From the NCBI RefSeq assembly GCF_963548695.1, contig NZ_CAUUWA010000010.1, positions 1 through 55,875 on the forward strand: a stretch of DNA of 55,875 nucleotides. The letters are read 5' to 3'. Below the pieces are notes generated by a model. The model saw only the letters and a program-made list of their open reading frames with translations, did not search any database and was not told the origin of the DNA. Position 1 is the first letter of the stretch; every line of letters starts with the position of its first letter. Shown in pieces: positions 33,565-42,758 of the stretch. A program made the position numbers and the translations under genes. The stretch comes from an uncultured Fretibacterium sp. Lineage in GTDB: Bacteria; Synergistota; Synergistia; Synergistales; Aminobacteriaceae.

Positions 33565-35055
33565 ATGAATCTGTCCCCGCTCATGATCTTTCCGGTTCTG
33601 TTTCCCATCGTCTCGGGTATGGCGCTCATGTTCTTCCGCCCGGGTACGGACGAGCATCGCCATCGTTACGAGACATTCGTCGTCCTCATGAACGCCCTGC
33701 TGGTTTTCGTCTCCATCTCGTGGGCCGGCGACGGAACCCTGACGCTCTGGAGGGCGACGGAAACCCTGGCTCTGTCCTTCCGCATGGACGCGCTATCCAA
33801 AACCTTCGCCGTTCTGGTCTCGGTGATCTGGCCCCTCGTGACCTTCTACGCCTTCGGGTACCTGAAGCGCCGGCCGCCGGAGGATCGCTTCTTCGCCTTC
33901 TTCCTCACGACGCTCGGCATCCTGATCGGCATCGCCTATGCCGCGAACTTCCTGACGCTCTACCTCTTTTACGAGCTGCTGACCTTCGCGACCCTGCCTC
34001 TGGTGATGCACTCCCAGAAACAGGAGGCCATACGCGCCGCCATGAAGTACCTCTTCTACTCCATCACGGGAGCGTGCCTGGCCCTGACTGGATTTTTCTT
34101 TTTCCATCGCTACGGTGTCTCCACGGATTTCACGCCTGGCGGCGTCCTGGATGCCGCCAAACTTGCGGGGAAGGAGAACCTGATGCTGACGGCCTCCTTC
34201 CTGACCCTCGTCGGGTTCGGGGCGAAGGCGGGACTGGTCCCCCTGCACGCCTGGCTCCCGACGGCGCACCCCGTGGCGCCGACCCCGGCCAGCGCGGTGC
34301 TGTCCGGGCTGATCACCAAGGCGGGGGTGGTGGCCATCATCCGCACTGTCTACTTTCTGGCCGGCCCCCGGTTTCTGCGCGGAACCTGGGTGCAGACGAC
34401 GATGCTCTCCCTTTCCCTCCTCACCATTTTCATGGGTTCGATGCTGGCCTACATGGAGAAGCATCTGAAAAAGCGCATCGCCTACTCGTCCGTAAGCCAG
34501 GTGTCCTACATCGTCCTTGGGCTGATGCTGCTCACCCCGGACGGCGTGACGGGAGCCTTGCTTCAGCTCGTGGCCCACGCCTTCGCCAAGAGCTGTCTGT
34601 TCCTGAGCGCAGGGGTGATCATCTACTTCAGGCTGCCCGACTCCAACTATCACTATGTCGATCAGCTCAGAGGAGTGGGCAAGGAACTCCCCGTCACCCT
34701 TGCCTGCTTTACCCTGGCCTCCATGTCCCTGATCGGCGTTCCTCCCACCGGTGGGTTCGTCGGCAAATGGTTCCTGGCGGTTGGGGCGCTCAATCCAGGG
34801 CTCGGACGGATGGGGCTGAGCGGGGTGATCGTGCTGCTGATCAGTGCGGTGCTCACGGCGGGCTACCTGCTGCCCATCGCCATAAGCGCCTTTTTCCCCG
34901 GAAAAGACTACGACTATGAGAGGCCGTTGCCTCCCAGGCCTCCCCTCAACATGCAGATTCCCTTGATACTCCTCAGTGTGGCAGCCTTATTGGCGGGCGT
35001 ATTTGCCGGTCCCCTGGTCCGATATTTCGGGCAATTCGCGGCAACGGTTCTTTAA
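33565..35055 (+). CDS. MrpD/NuoM-like antiporter subunit, paralogue 2
   Basis: This is a 496-residue protein behind AGGGAGGTGAACC. The helix-5 Glu is in LYLFYELLTFATLPLV, the helix-7 region is AKAGLVPLHAWLPTAHPVAP and the helix-10 region is SVSQVSYIVLGLML. All proton-path residues typical of MrpD/NuoM appear intact. The 227-base gap before it is the largest in the operon and contains a hairpin but no obvious promoter. Confidence 0.92.
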   Translation: MNLSPLMIFPVLFPIVSGMALMFFRPGTDEHRHRYETFVVLMNALLVFVSISWAGDGTLTLWRATETLALSFRMDALSKTFAVLVSVIWPLVTFYAFGYLKRRPPEDRFFAFFLTTLGILIGIAYAANFLTLYLFYELLTFATLPLVMHSQKQEAIRAAMKYLFYSITGACLALTGFFFFHRYGVSTDFTPGGVLDAAKLAGKENLMLTASFLTLVGFGAKAGLVPLHAWLPTAHPVAPTPASAVLSGLITKAGVVAIIRTVYFLAGPRFLRGTWVQTTMLSLSLLTIFMGSMLAYMEKHLKKRIAYSSVSQVSYIVLGLMLLTPDGVTGALLQLVAHAFAKSCLFLSAGVIIYFRLPDSNYHYVDQLRGVGKELPVTLACFTLASMSLIGVPPTGGFVGKWFLAVGALNPGLGRMGLSGVIVLLISAVLTAGYLLPIAISAFFPGKDYDYERPLPPRPPLNMQIPLILLSVAALLAGVFAGPLVRYFGQFAATVL

Positions 35056-35089
35056 GGGCAACCATCCTTCAAGTTAGGAGACAAATTCG

Positions 35090-36562
35090 ATGTCAGCCTG
35101 GTCTCTTCTCCTTCCCATCCTGATTCCATCGGCGGCCGCCCTGGTCCTCCCCTCGACGAAGCTACGGACCGGAAAAGCGCTCGCATTTTGCGTAGGAACC
35201 ATCGTAACGGCAAACTCGATCCTCACACTGCTGATCGCATGGTGCGCTCCGGCGGGGACGCTGCCCCTGCTCCACCTTTCCTCCACCCTGTCGTTCGCCC
35301 TGCGTCTCGATGGCCTGGGGATGCTGTTTTCCGTGCTCGTGTCGGTCCTCTGGGTGCCGACGACGTTCTACGCCCTCGAGTACATGAAGCACGAGGGACG
35401 AGAAAAAGCCTTTTTCTCCTGGTTCATCCTGACCTACGGCGTGGTGCTCGGCATCGCCTTCTCCGCGAACCTGTTGACGCTCTACTTTTTTTATGAGCTC
35501 ATGACCCTGACCACGCTGCCGCTCGTGATGCACGCCATGGACGACCGCGCCAGGGCCGCGGGCAGAAAGTACCTAATCTATTCGGTCGGCGGCGCGGCCT
35601 GTGCCTTCATCGCACTGGTCTTCACGATCGGGCACGGCGCCGGAGCGTCCTTCGCAATGGGGGGAAACCTGGATGCGACCGCAGCGGCCGTACCCCGGAA
35701 TACGTTGCTTACCGTCTATCTTCTGGGATTTCTGGGGTTCGGCGTCAAGGCCGCGATCTTTCCGTTCCATGGATGGCTGCCGTCCGCATCCGTAGCCCCC
35801 ACCCCGGTCACGGCGCTGCTTCACGCCGTGGCCGTCGTCAAGGGGGGCGTATTCGCGATCATCCGTCTGACGTACTTCGTCTTTGGCCCGGAGCTCCTGC
35901 GGGGGAGCTGGGCCCAGGCCACTGCACTGATTCTGGCCTGCGTCACAATCGTCTACGGCTCCTCCAGGGCGCTGGCCTCCCGGCACCTGAAGCTGCGCTT
36001 CGCCTGGTCCACGGTCGCTCAGCTCTCCTATATCCTGCTGGGAGCTCTGCTCCTCACCCCGGAGGGCCTCGCCGGCGGCCTGACCCACATGGCCGGACAC
36101 GCGCTGATGAAGATCAACTTGTTCTTCTGCGCAGGAGCGATCCTGTATAAGACACACCGGGAATACCTTTTCGACATGCAAGGCATCGGAGCGGGGATGC
36201 CCAAAACACTCTTCTGCCTTGCCGTTTCAGGGATGGCCCTCTCCGGCATTCCTCCGCTGGCGGGCTTCGTGGGCAAGTGGCAGATCGGGACCGCCGCGAC
36301 AGCCGCCCCCTACGGTTATATGGGCCTTACCGCCCTGATGATCTCGGCACTGCTGACGGTGCTCTATATCTTCTCCATCCTTGGCATCACCACCATGCCC
36401 GGCAAGGGCTTCGATTTCAAGACGGCCAACCAGGGCGTCGAGGATCCCAACGCCCTGATGACCGTCCCGATGTTTGTCCTGGCCGCCGCCGCCATTCTGT
36501 ACGGCCTGTACGCGGGACCGGCGATCCGCTTCTTCGGACAGATCGCCGCGGGGGTGCTCTGA
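35090..36562 (+). CDS. MrpD/NuoM-like antiporter subunit, paralogue 3
   Basis: This is a 490-residue protein close in pattern to paralogue 2 (TLYFFYELMTLTTLPLVMHA). In the helix-7 loop the usual AH(P) is lost (GWLPSASVAPTPVTALLHAV). The channel glutamate and lysine (VKAAIFPFHGW) remain. Paralogues 2 and 3 probably arose by tandem duplication. Confidence 0.92.
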   Translation: MSAWSLLLPILIPSAAALVLPSTKLRTGKALAFCVGTIVTANSILTLLIAWCAPAGTLPLLHLSSTLSFALRLDGLGMLFSVLVSVLWVPTTFYALEYMKHEGREKAFFSWFILTYGVVLGIAFSANLLTLYFFYELMTLTTLPLVMHAMDDRARAAGRKYLIYSVGGAACAFIALVFTIGHGAGASFAMGGNLDATAAAVPRNTLLTVYLLGFLGFGVKAAIFPFHGWLPSASVAPTPVTALLHAVAVVKGGVFAIIRLTYFVFGPELLRGSWAQATALILACVTIVYGSSRALASRHLKLRFAWSTVAQLSYILLGALLLTPEGLAGGLTHMAGHALMKINLFFCAGAILYKTHREYLFDMQGIGAGMPKTLFCLAVSGMALSGIPPLAGFVGKWQIGTAATAAPYGYMGLTALMISALLTVLYIFSILGITTMPGKGFDFKTANQGVEDPNALMTVPMFVLAAAAILYGLYAGPAIRFFGQIAAGVL

Positions 36563-36603
36563 TTTCGGTATGGGATACGCCCCATTTTTGTCGAGGTGAT
36601 CAC

Positions 36604-38793
36604 ATGAGTGGCAACTGTATTCTGTTGTTTCCAATTCTCTGGCCGATGCTGGGAGGGCTGATGTCCTTCCTCGCCGGACGCGCCAGCAAGCGCCTCCGCG
36701 ACTATACCGCCGACGTCGTAGCCCTCGTCGAGCTCACCGCGGTCTGCCACCTCGGATACTTTCTGGGAGACGGGGGGGCCTCCTTCCTGCATATCAACGG
36801 ATTCTGCGCACTCGGCCTTTCCTTCAGGCTCGACGGGTTCCGGTTCGTCTATCTCGTCGTCATCGCCTTCATGTGGCTGGTGACCACAATTTTCTCCCGA
36901 GAATATCTGGCCCACTACCGAAACCGGAACCGCTACCACCTCTTCGTCCTCTGGACCCTGGGGGCCATCGTGGGCGTCTTCCTCTCCGCAGACCTCTACA
37001 CCACCTTCATCTTCTTCGAGTTGATGTCGCTGACCTCCTTGGTCATGGTCATCCAGGACGAGACGCGCGCCGCCCTGCGCGCCGCGGAGACTTATTTGGC
37101 CATCACCATCATCGGAGGACTCGTCACCCTCCTGGGACTCCTCCTCCTCTACGCCCAGACTGGGACGCTCGACATGGCCCTTCTCCCCATAGCCACAGCA
37201 AGCATGCTCAATCGTTCGGAGCTCTACCTCGCAGGGGTTCTCATCTTCGTCGGGTTCGGGGCCAAGGCCGCCGTGTTCCCCCTCCACGTCTGGCTCCCCA
37301 CGGCGCATCCGGTGGCCCCCGCCCCGTCGAGCGCACTGCTCTCCGGCGTCCTCACCAAGTCCGGCCTGTTCGGGATCCTCGTGCTCAGCACGGGGATATT
37401 TCTCCACAACGCTCTCTGGGGACTGATGCTCATGGTGCTCGGCGTGAGCACCATGGTCGTCGGCGCCGTGCTCGCACTCTTCTCGGTCGACATCAAGCGG
37501 ACCCTCGCCTGCTCGTCCATGTCCCAAATCGGGTTCATCCTCACGGGCATCTCCATGCAGTGCTTCCTCGGGGAGGACAACGCCCTGGCCGTCCAGGGAA
37601 CCATGGTCTATATGGTCAACCACTCGCTGGTCAAGCTGGTGCTCTTCCTCGTCGCGGGCATCATCCACATGAACACCGGCAAGCTGAACCTGAACGAGAT
37701 CCGGGGCTATGGGCGCGGCAAGCCCCTGCTCCTGTTCGTATTCTCCATGGGAGCGCTCGGCCTCGCCGGGGTTCCCCTCTGGAGTGGGTACGTCGGCAAG
37801 ACGCTCATCCATGAGAGCATCGTCGAGCACATCCACCAACTGCACGCGCCGGAACGCATTGGCGCCATATCGGAGCTGCTCCACTCCGGGCTCTTCACGC
37901 TGCAAAACGAGGTGGTCCTGTTCCAGGCCGTGGAGTGGATATTCCTGATCTCGGGGGCCCTGACCGCGGCCTACATGTTCAAGCTCTTCGCCGCGCTCTT
38001 TCTGAGCGAACCAGCAGGGCACCCGCACTCCAGACGAGCCTATGTCAGCACTCCAAACGCCGTGCTCCTCACACTGGCCGCATCGATACTTCCTCTCCTG
38101 GGCCTTTTCCCGCATCGCCTGATGACCCCGATCGGGGCACTGGGCTCACCGTTCATGAACGGGCCCCCTCCTACGCACCCCGTCGATTACTTCGCATGGG
38201 CCAACCTGAAGGGCGCGGTGCTGACCCTGACCCTGGGTGCAGCTTTTTATTTCCTGATCGTCTACGCCCGACTGATGCGGCGCGGACCGGACGGACACCG
38301 CCGCTACATCGACCCCTGGCCCGAATGGCTGGACCTGGAACGCACTCTCTACCGTCCCATTCTGACCGGGCTGCTGCCGTTCCTCGGCGCCCTCCTTGCT
38401 CGCGTCGTTGACTTCCTCTGCGACGGACTCGGTTCCTGGAGCTTCTCCCATGGGCTACCCTTCCTCAGTGCCTTCCTCGCGCGATCGGTCGACCTCCTCT
38501 GCGACGGATTCGGTTCCTGGAGCTTCTCCCGTGGGCTGCCCTTCCTCAGTACCCTGTTCGCGAGGGCCGCAAGCGCCCTGTGCGATAGCCCCATCTCCTG
38601 GCTGCTCTCCCGGACCTCGAACGGGCGTTCCACGTTTTTCCCCGGAAACGGCAATGGCCTCGCCGTTCGCTCCGAGGGTCGTACCGAGAAGGACGCCCCC
38701 TCCTTCCGGACGTCCCTGCCCTCGAGCCTCGCCTACAGCCTGCTGACCTTCGCATTGGGGCTCCTTTTCGTCCTGCTCTATCTCCTGATGTGA
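36604..38793 (+). CDS. MrpA/NuoL-like antiporter subunit with long C-terminal extension, paralogue 4
   Basis: This is 729 residues from the ATG at 36604. The antiporter core (about 1-480) has TTFIFFELMSLTSLVMVIQD and AKAAVFPLHVWLPTAHPVAP. Residues about 500-580 include YIDPWPEWLDLERTLYRPIL, a NuoL/MrpA-type end. A three-fold 27- to 28-residue repeat (589-670: GLPFLSAFLARSVDLLCDGF and similar) follows, and a final membrane helix ends the protein. The MbhD and MbhE modules normally fused to MrpA are encoded upstream as separate genes. It is the last gene of the operon. Confidence 0.9.
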   Translation: MSGNCILLFPILWPMLGGLMSFLAGRASKRLRDYTADVVALVELTAVCHLGYFLGDGGASFLHINGFCALGLSFRLDGFRFVYLVVIAFMWLVTTIFSREYLAHYRNRNRYHLFVLWTLGAIVGVFLSADLYTTFIFFELMSLTSLVMVIQDETRAALRAAETYLAITIIGGLVTLLGLLLLYAQTGTLDMALLPIATASMLNRSELYLAGVLIFVGFGAKAAVFPLHVWLPTAHPVAPAPSSALLSGVLTKSGLFGILVLSTGIFLHNALWGLMLMVLGVSTMVVGAVLALFSVDIKRTLACSSMSQIGFILTGISMQCFLGEDNALAVQGTMVYMVNHSLVKLVLFLVAGIIHMNTGKLNLNEIRGYGRGKPLLLFVFSMGALGLAGVPLWSGYVGKTLIHESIVEHIHQLHAPERIGAISELLHSGLFTLQNEVVLFQAVEWIFLISGALTAAYMFKLFAALFLSEPAGHPHSRRAYVSTPNAVLLTLAASILPLLGLFPHRLMTPIGALGSPFMNGPPPTHPVDYFAWANLKGAVLTLTLGAAFYFLIVYARLMRRGPDGHRRYIDPWPEWLDLERTLYRPILTGLLPFLGALLARVVDFLCDGLGSWSFSHGLPFLSAFLARSVDLLCDGFGSWSFSRGLPFLSTLFARAASALCDSPISWLLSRTSNGRSTFFPGNGNGLAVRSEGRTEKDAPSFRTSLPSSLAYSLLTFALGLLFVLLYLLM
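38368..38613 (+). repeat. Three tandem 81- to 84-bp coding repeats in the MrpA-like gene
   Basis: Units at 38368-38451, 38452-38532 and 38533-38613 encode G-L-(L)-P-F-L-x-x-L-A-R-x-x-D-x-L-C-D-G-x-x-S-W-S-F-S-R/H. Units 1 and 2 are nearly identical in their second half; unit 3 has diverged. They form an amphipathic segment before the last helix. Confidence 0.85.
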
Positions 38794-38811
38794 GCCTCTA
38801 TAAACAACATC

Positions 38812-38844
38812 GGGGAGGACGGCCTTTCGGCCCTCCTCCCCCTT
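38812..38844 (+). terminator. Terminator of the Mrp operon
   Basis: GGGGAGGACGGCC-TTTC-GGCCCTCCTCCCC (one C-C mismatch) is followed by CTTT, 19 bases after the last Mrp stop codon. Confidence 0.65.
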
Positions 38845-38898
38845 TGGGTCATCCTATCAGCGGATTTGTCCCCTGACTAACGGGGCATTGGCCTCGTC

Positions 38899-39501
38899 TC
38901 ATTTCCTGGGCATCTCCGAGGCGTCGTAGTCCGCATCGTGCGCGTTCTTCGTTCGATCGACGAAGGCCTTGGGCGGGCGCACTCCAACATACGTGCTGGC
39001 GTTGTTGATCGTGTACCACAGGCCGTCGAACTCCTTCACCCACACGGGCCTCGGACTGTCGGCCCCGGAATTTCGGAGGAAGACCCTCAAGTATCCCTGC
39101 TCCTGCACCTTCTTGGTCACGACGAGATTGAAGTTGTCCGGGGACATCCGGTAATCGTTCTCGGGCGAGGTCCCCTCCGCAAAGCCGCGGAAGATATGAT
39201 GCATCTCGGGATCCCTCAGACGCTCCACGAACGTCGCCAGGTTGCGCGACTGCTCGATGGGCCTGTCGTGGTGCAGGGCGTAGCGCACCATCTTCGAGCC
39301 CTCGGCCCGCGTCGCCTCGTCGATGTAGCAGAACACGGCCTCAAAGTACAGCTTCACCGCACCCTCAGGCGTCCTGCCCTCCTGCTGGTAGCGGGCCTTG
39401 AACTCCCGGTAGTCCCGCGGGAGCGCAGCCTGGCCCTCCCGTCCGACAAGAAGGAACAAGGCCGACAGCGCCAGGACGGCGGAAAGTTTTTTCAATCGCA
39501 T
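38899..39501 (-). CDS. Secreted protein of unknown function
   Basis: This is 200 residues with a signal peptide (MRLKKLSAVLALSALFLLVGREGQA). The mature part is mixed alpha/beta with GAVKLYFEAVFCYIDEATRA, MVRYALHHDRPIEQSRN and PVWVKEFDGLWYTINNASTY. It may belong to a domain of unknown function found in anaerobes, but I cannot name it with certainty. It is likely co-transcribed with the TMEM43-like gene upstream. Confidence 0.7.
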   Translation of the reverse strand: MRLKKLSAVLALSALFLLVGREGQAALPRDYREFKARYQQEGRTPEGAVKLYFEAVFCYIDEATRAEGSKMVRYALHHDRPIEQSRNLATFVERLRDPEMHHIFRGFAEGTSPENDYRMSPDNFNLVVTKKVQEQGYLRVFLRNSGADSPRPVWVKEFDGLWYTINNASTYVGVRPPKAFVDRTKNAHDADYDASEMPRK

Positions 39502-39506
39502 GCCGT

Positions 39507-39620
39507 TTACCTCCCCAACATAACCTGTGCCTTGGAGTAGTACAGGTCGTACACGATGACGGCAAGCTCACTGGAGCTGCCCTCCTTCTTGGGCATCTTC
39601 TTGGGCATCTTCTTGGACAT
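39507..39620 (-). CDS. Possible small protein or fragment (37 residues)
   Basis: The minus strand encodes MSKKMPKKMPKKEGSSSELA followed by VIVYDLYYSKAQVMLGR, between the TMEM43-like gene and the secreted-protein gene. A lysine-rich repeat (KKMP) precedes a hydrophobic, aromatic stretch. The nearest ribosome site (GGGAGG) is 16 bases from this ATG and better placed for an out-of-frame ATG 8 bases upstream. It may be a leftover of the neighbouring gene's family or a true microprotein. Confidence 0.3.
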   Translation of the reverse strand: MSKKMPKKMPKKEGSSSELAVIVYDLYYSKAQVMLGR

Positions 39621-39653
39621 GAAGACATGCCCGTAACCTCCCGCTTTTTGACG

Positions 39654-40925
39654 TCACGCCGCCCTGCCCTTACGCCCCTTTACAAACAAGAGCCCCAGCA
39701 GGACGACGACCCCTCCGAGGAGAGACACCGCCAGGACAGGGCGGAATCGGATCCATGCGACGGCGATGACCAGGAGCGACCACGCCAGCCCCAGCAGGAA
39801 GGCCACAAACCCCGTCCCCGCCCCGACGATGCTTCCCAGGATCGGAATCACGTCGGCGATGACGGAGAGCGGATGGAGAATTGTCCCCAGGCCGGCGATG
39901 ACGACGATCGTCCCCACGACGCGCAGGATCCAGGCCATGGTCGCGTTATCGCTCTCGGCGCCGGCGAACATCCTCTCCATGCCAACCGTGCCCATGTCCA
40001 ACCGGCTGAAGGTGTAGCCGTTGGAGGCCGTGAACTCCTCGAAGGTGTTCCCGACCACCTGTGCGATGATGGACACGTCGGCCGGAGGCGTCTGAGTGAA
40101 GGTCACGCGGACATCGCCGATCTGCGGCGAACCGGGGTTCTCCCCAAGGTAGAGGACGTTGCCCTGCGCGTGGACGTAACGATCCTGAGGGACCACGCCC
40201 GAAACGCCCCCCATGAGTGCGGCGTCCGCGGATGCCGGGTCGGAGGAGCCCGCCGCCGGGAGTACGGCGTTCCCCGCCGGGGCGGACTCCACCGCAAGCC
40301 CCTCGAAGATCGCCTTCTTCCTCTCCTCGTCCAATACGATATCCAGCGGAACGGCCCCGCCGATGGAGCGCTTCAGGAAGTCCGGCAGCGTGTAGGCCCC
40401 GAAGGTGACATTGGGCGCGTAGAGCGTCTCGTCCTCGTACCTGGCCAGGACTTTGTTGCGCCCCTGATAGTCCGGGTCCCTGAACGCCCCCGAGTCGATC
40501 GGTCCGCCGACCCATTCCCTGGTGTAGGTGTAGGTGGTGACGGTCTCCTCGCCGCCGCCCAGCTTCTTGCGTTTCTCCTGTCTGGAGTGCTCCTGCCACT
40601 GATAGTACTCCACCCTCCGGCTGATGTTGATGGCCGGGGCGGACACGCCGAAGATGGGGTCCGTGAGCACGTCCTGGGTATCGGCCCGGCCCGTCGCGTA
40701 AATTACCTTTCCCGCCAGGGCGGGATCGGCCCTGGAGATATCCTCCGCCCTGACTGCGAGGCTGCGGGCCTCGTTGATCGCCCCGCCCGTCTTGACAGTC
40801 CGACCCTCGTTCCAATACAGAAGGACCGTCCCCACCACGACCAGGACGATGCCTGTCAGAATCCCCTTGAACGCGCTGCCCAGGCGGCTTCCCCAACTTG
40901 TCTGCGTCGTTTCCGTGTAAGCCAT
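39654..40925 (-). CDS. TMEM43 family membrane protein
   Basis: This is 423 residues from the ATG at 40925 (AGGAGG 9 bases upstream). One N-terminal helix (ILTGIVLVVVGTVLLYWNEG) is followed by a large soluble domain (EYYQWQEHSRQEKRKKLGGG, YTYTREWVGGPIDSGAF) and four C-terminal helices (IVGAGTGFVAFLLGLAWSLL and others). This is the TMEM43/LUMA layout shared by eukaryotic and scattered bacterial proteins; the bacterial role is unknown. A short proline/alanine-rich insert lies around SSDPASADAALMGG. Confidence 0.85.
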   Translation of the reverse strand: MAYTETTQTSWGSRLGSAFKGILTGIVLVVVGTVLLYWNEGRTVKTGGAINEARSLAVRAEDISRADPALAGKVIYATGRADTQDVLTDPIFGVSAPAINISRRVEYYQWQEHSRQEKRKKLGGGEETVTTYTYTREWVGGPIDSGAFRDPDYQGRNKVLARYEDETLYAPNVTFGAYTLPDFLKRSIGGAVPLDIVLDEERKKAIFEGLAVESAPAGNAVLPAAGSSDPASADAALMGGVSGVVPQDRYVHAQGNVLYLGENPGSPQIGDVRVTFTQTPPADVSIIAQVVGNTFEEFTASNGYTFSRLDMGTVGMERMFAGAESDNATMAWILRVVGTIVVIAGLGTILHPLSVIADVIPILGSIVGAGTGFVAFLLGLAWSLLVIAVAWIRFRPVLAVSLLGGVVVLLGLLFVKGRKGRAA

Positions 40926-41144
40926 TGTCCGCTTCCTCCTCAAAACACGATTTCAGAGCATGATTTCAAAAAATTAAGGTCTGCCGACACCATCGAGGTG
41001 TCCCCAGCGAAATATCGGCACCCATGATAATGATGGTGTTCGCCGTTTTATGCAACCCCCTCGGGGCGGAAATCTGGGGTGGTTTTTATCATTCCCTCCC
41101 AAAAAACACCGAACCCCTTTTCAATCTACCGCCGCCCGCGTGGC
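40926..41144. other. Intergenic region upstream of the purine promoter
   Basis: This region separates the divergent TMEM43-like gene from the purine operon. I see short inverted segments (for example around CCATGATAATGATGG) but no guanine-riboswitch core or known leader, and no gene. Confidence 0.4.
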
Positions 41145-41173
41145 TTTACAATCCGCCCCCCTTCCCTTATAGT
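41145..41173 (+). promoter_or_regulatory. Sigma-70-type promoter of the purine operon
   Basis: -35 TTTACA (41145-41150), exactly 17 bases, then -10 TATAGT (41168-41173). Transcription would start near 41180, leaving a leader of about 50 bases before purE. The leader is short and AT-rich (GTTTTCATAATTTTTTC) with no visible riboswitch. Confidence 0.75.
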
Positions 41174-41229
41174 TCAGAAGGCTTCGTGGATTAAATCAGC
41201 GTTTTCATAATTTTTTCAAGGAGAGGACC

Positions 41230-41730
41230 ATGAAAAAAGTTGCCGTGATTCTGGGGAGCGACAGCGACCTTCCCGTGGCGGAGCGCGCGTTCGGCGTGCT
41301 CCGATCCCTCCGTATCCCCTTCGCCGCGCACGTCATGTCGGCACACCGCACGCCCGACACCGTGGCGTCGTTCGCACGAAGCGCGCGAGAAGAGGGCTTT
41401 GGGGCGATCATCGCCCTGGCGGGCAAGGCTGCGCACCTGGCGGGCGTCGTCGCCGCGCACACGCGCCTTCCCGTCGTCGGGGTCCCGGTCCGGTCCCCCG
41501 ACCTGGGGGGGCTGGACGCCCTGCTCTCGACCGTCCAGATGCCGTCGGGCGTACCGGTCGCCGCTGTGGCGATCGACGGGGCCGCCAACGCCGCATGGCT
41601 CGCGGCCCGGATCCTCGCCGTGGAGGATGGAGCGTTGGCCGCCATGCTGGAGGAGCGCGCCGAGGCCATGGAGCGGGAGGTCGCCCAGAAGGACGCCGCC
41701 CTGCGCGGGCGGCTGGAGACCGAACCATGA
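41230..41730 (+). CDS. purE: N5-carboxyaminoimidazole ribonucleotide mutase / AIR carboxylase (PurE)
   Basis: This is a 166-residue enzyme that forms CAIR in purine synthesis. The active-site loop GSDSDLPVAERAF and the SAHRTPDTV motif are intact, as is FGAIIALAGKAAHLAGVVAA. It has AAGGAGAGG before the ATG. No purK accompanies it in this window, so whether it uses N5-CAIR or CO2 directly is open. It is the first gene of the operon and overlaps purM by 4 bases. Confidence 0.95.
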   Translation: MKKVAVILGSDSDLPVAERAFGVLRSLRIPFAAHVMSAHRTPDTVASFARSAREEGFGAIIALAGKAAHLAGVVAAHTRLPVVGVPVRSPDLGGLDALLSTVQMPSGVPVAAVAIDGAANAAWLAARILAVEDGALAAMLEERAEAMEREVAQKDAALRGRLETEP

Positions 41731-42758
41731 CCGCCGGGCGCGAGGATTACGCCCGGTCCGGCGTGAACGTCGAGGCGGGATACGCGGCAGTCCAGCTCAT
41801 GGCCGCGTCGGTCGCGCGCACCCGGACCTCGGGCGTCCTGTCGGAGCTCGGCGGGTTCGGCGGCGCGTTCGCGCTCCCTGGCGGACTGCGCGAGCCGGTG
41901 CTGGTCAGCGGGACGGACGGGGTCGGGACCAAGCTGAAACTGGCCTTTCTGACGAGCCGGCACGACACCGTCGGCATCGACTGCGTGGCCATGTGCGTCA
42001 ACGACATCCTGTGCAGCGGCGCGCGGCCCCTGTTCTTCCTGGACTACATCGCCGTGGGCAAGAACGTCCCGGAGCGGGTGGCAGCCGTCGTCTCGGGCGT
42101 GGCCGAGGGCTGCGTCCAGGCCGGCTGCGCGCTGATTGGAGGCGAGACGGCGGAGATGCCGGGCTTCTACGCCCCGGACGAATACGACCTGGCGGGCTTC
42201 GCCGTGGGGGTGGCCGAGCGCTCCGAGATGCTGGACCGCAGCCGGGTCCGGGCGGGCGACGTCCTGATCGCCCTGCCCTCGTCGGGCCTGCACTCCAACG
42301 GGTTCTCGCTCGTCCGCAAGGTCTTCGATGTCGAGCGGCGCGACCTGAACGCGGCCGTACCCGAGCTCGGCGCCTCGCTGGGCGACACGCTGCTGACCCC
42401 CACGCGCATCTACGCGCGTCCCGTGGCCGCCCTGCTGCGGGAGGTACCGGTCCGGTCCCTGGCCCACATCACGGGCGGCGGGTTCCACGAGAACATCCCG
42501 CGCAGCCTGCCCGACGGCCTGACGGCACGCATCGACCGCCAGGCCCTGCGCGTCCCTCCGATCTTCCGCCTGCTGCAGTGCGAGGGGGGGCTGGACGAGG
42601 ACGCGATGTTCCGGATCTTCAACATGGGCGTGGGGATGACCGCGGTCGTCGGCCCGGAGGACGCGGCCGCGGCCGTACGGGTGCTGCGCGAGAACGGGGT
42701 AGAGGCGTACCCGATTGGCACGGTCGTTCCGGGCACGGAGGGCGTCGTGCTGTGCTGA
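41727..42758 (+). CDS. purM: Phosphoribosylformylglycinamidine cyclo-ligase (PurM, AIR synthetase)
   Basis: This is 343 residues from the ATG overlapping the purE stop. Family motifs are SGTDGVGTKLKLAF, CVAMCVNDILCSGARPLFFL, ALIGGETAEMPGFY and HITGGGFHENIPRSLP. It closes FGAM to AIR using ATP. The next gene starts inside its last codons. Confidence 0.96.
   Translation: MTAGREDYARSGVNVEAGYAAVQLMAASVARTRTSGVLSELGGFGGAFALPGGLREPVLVSGTDGVGTKLKLAFLTSRHDTVGIDCVAMCVNDILCSGARPLFFLDYIAVGKNVPERVAAVVSGVAEGCVQAGCALIGGETAEMPGFYAPDEYDLAGFAVGVAERSEMLDRSRVRAGDVLIALPSSGLHSNGFSLVRKVFDVERRDLNAAVPELGASLGDTLLTPTRIYARPVAALLREVPVRSLAHITGGGFHENIPRSLPDGLTARIDRQALRVPPIFRLLQCEGGLDEDAMFRIFNMGVGMTAVVGPEDAAAAVRVLRENGVEAYPIGTVVPGTEGVVLC

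Noticed and set aside
40944..41229. Possible purine riboswitch before purE
   Set aside because: No guanine/adenine aptamer core (three-way junction with the conserved loops) is visible, and the predicted leader is only about 50 bases long.
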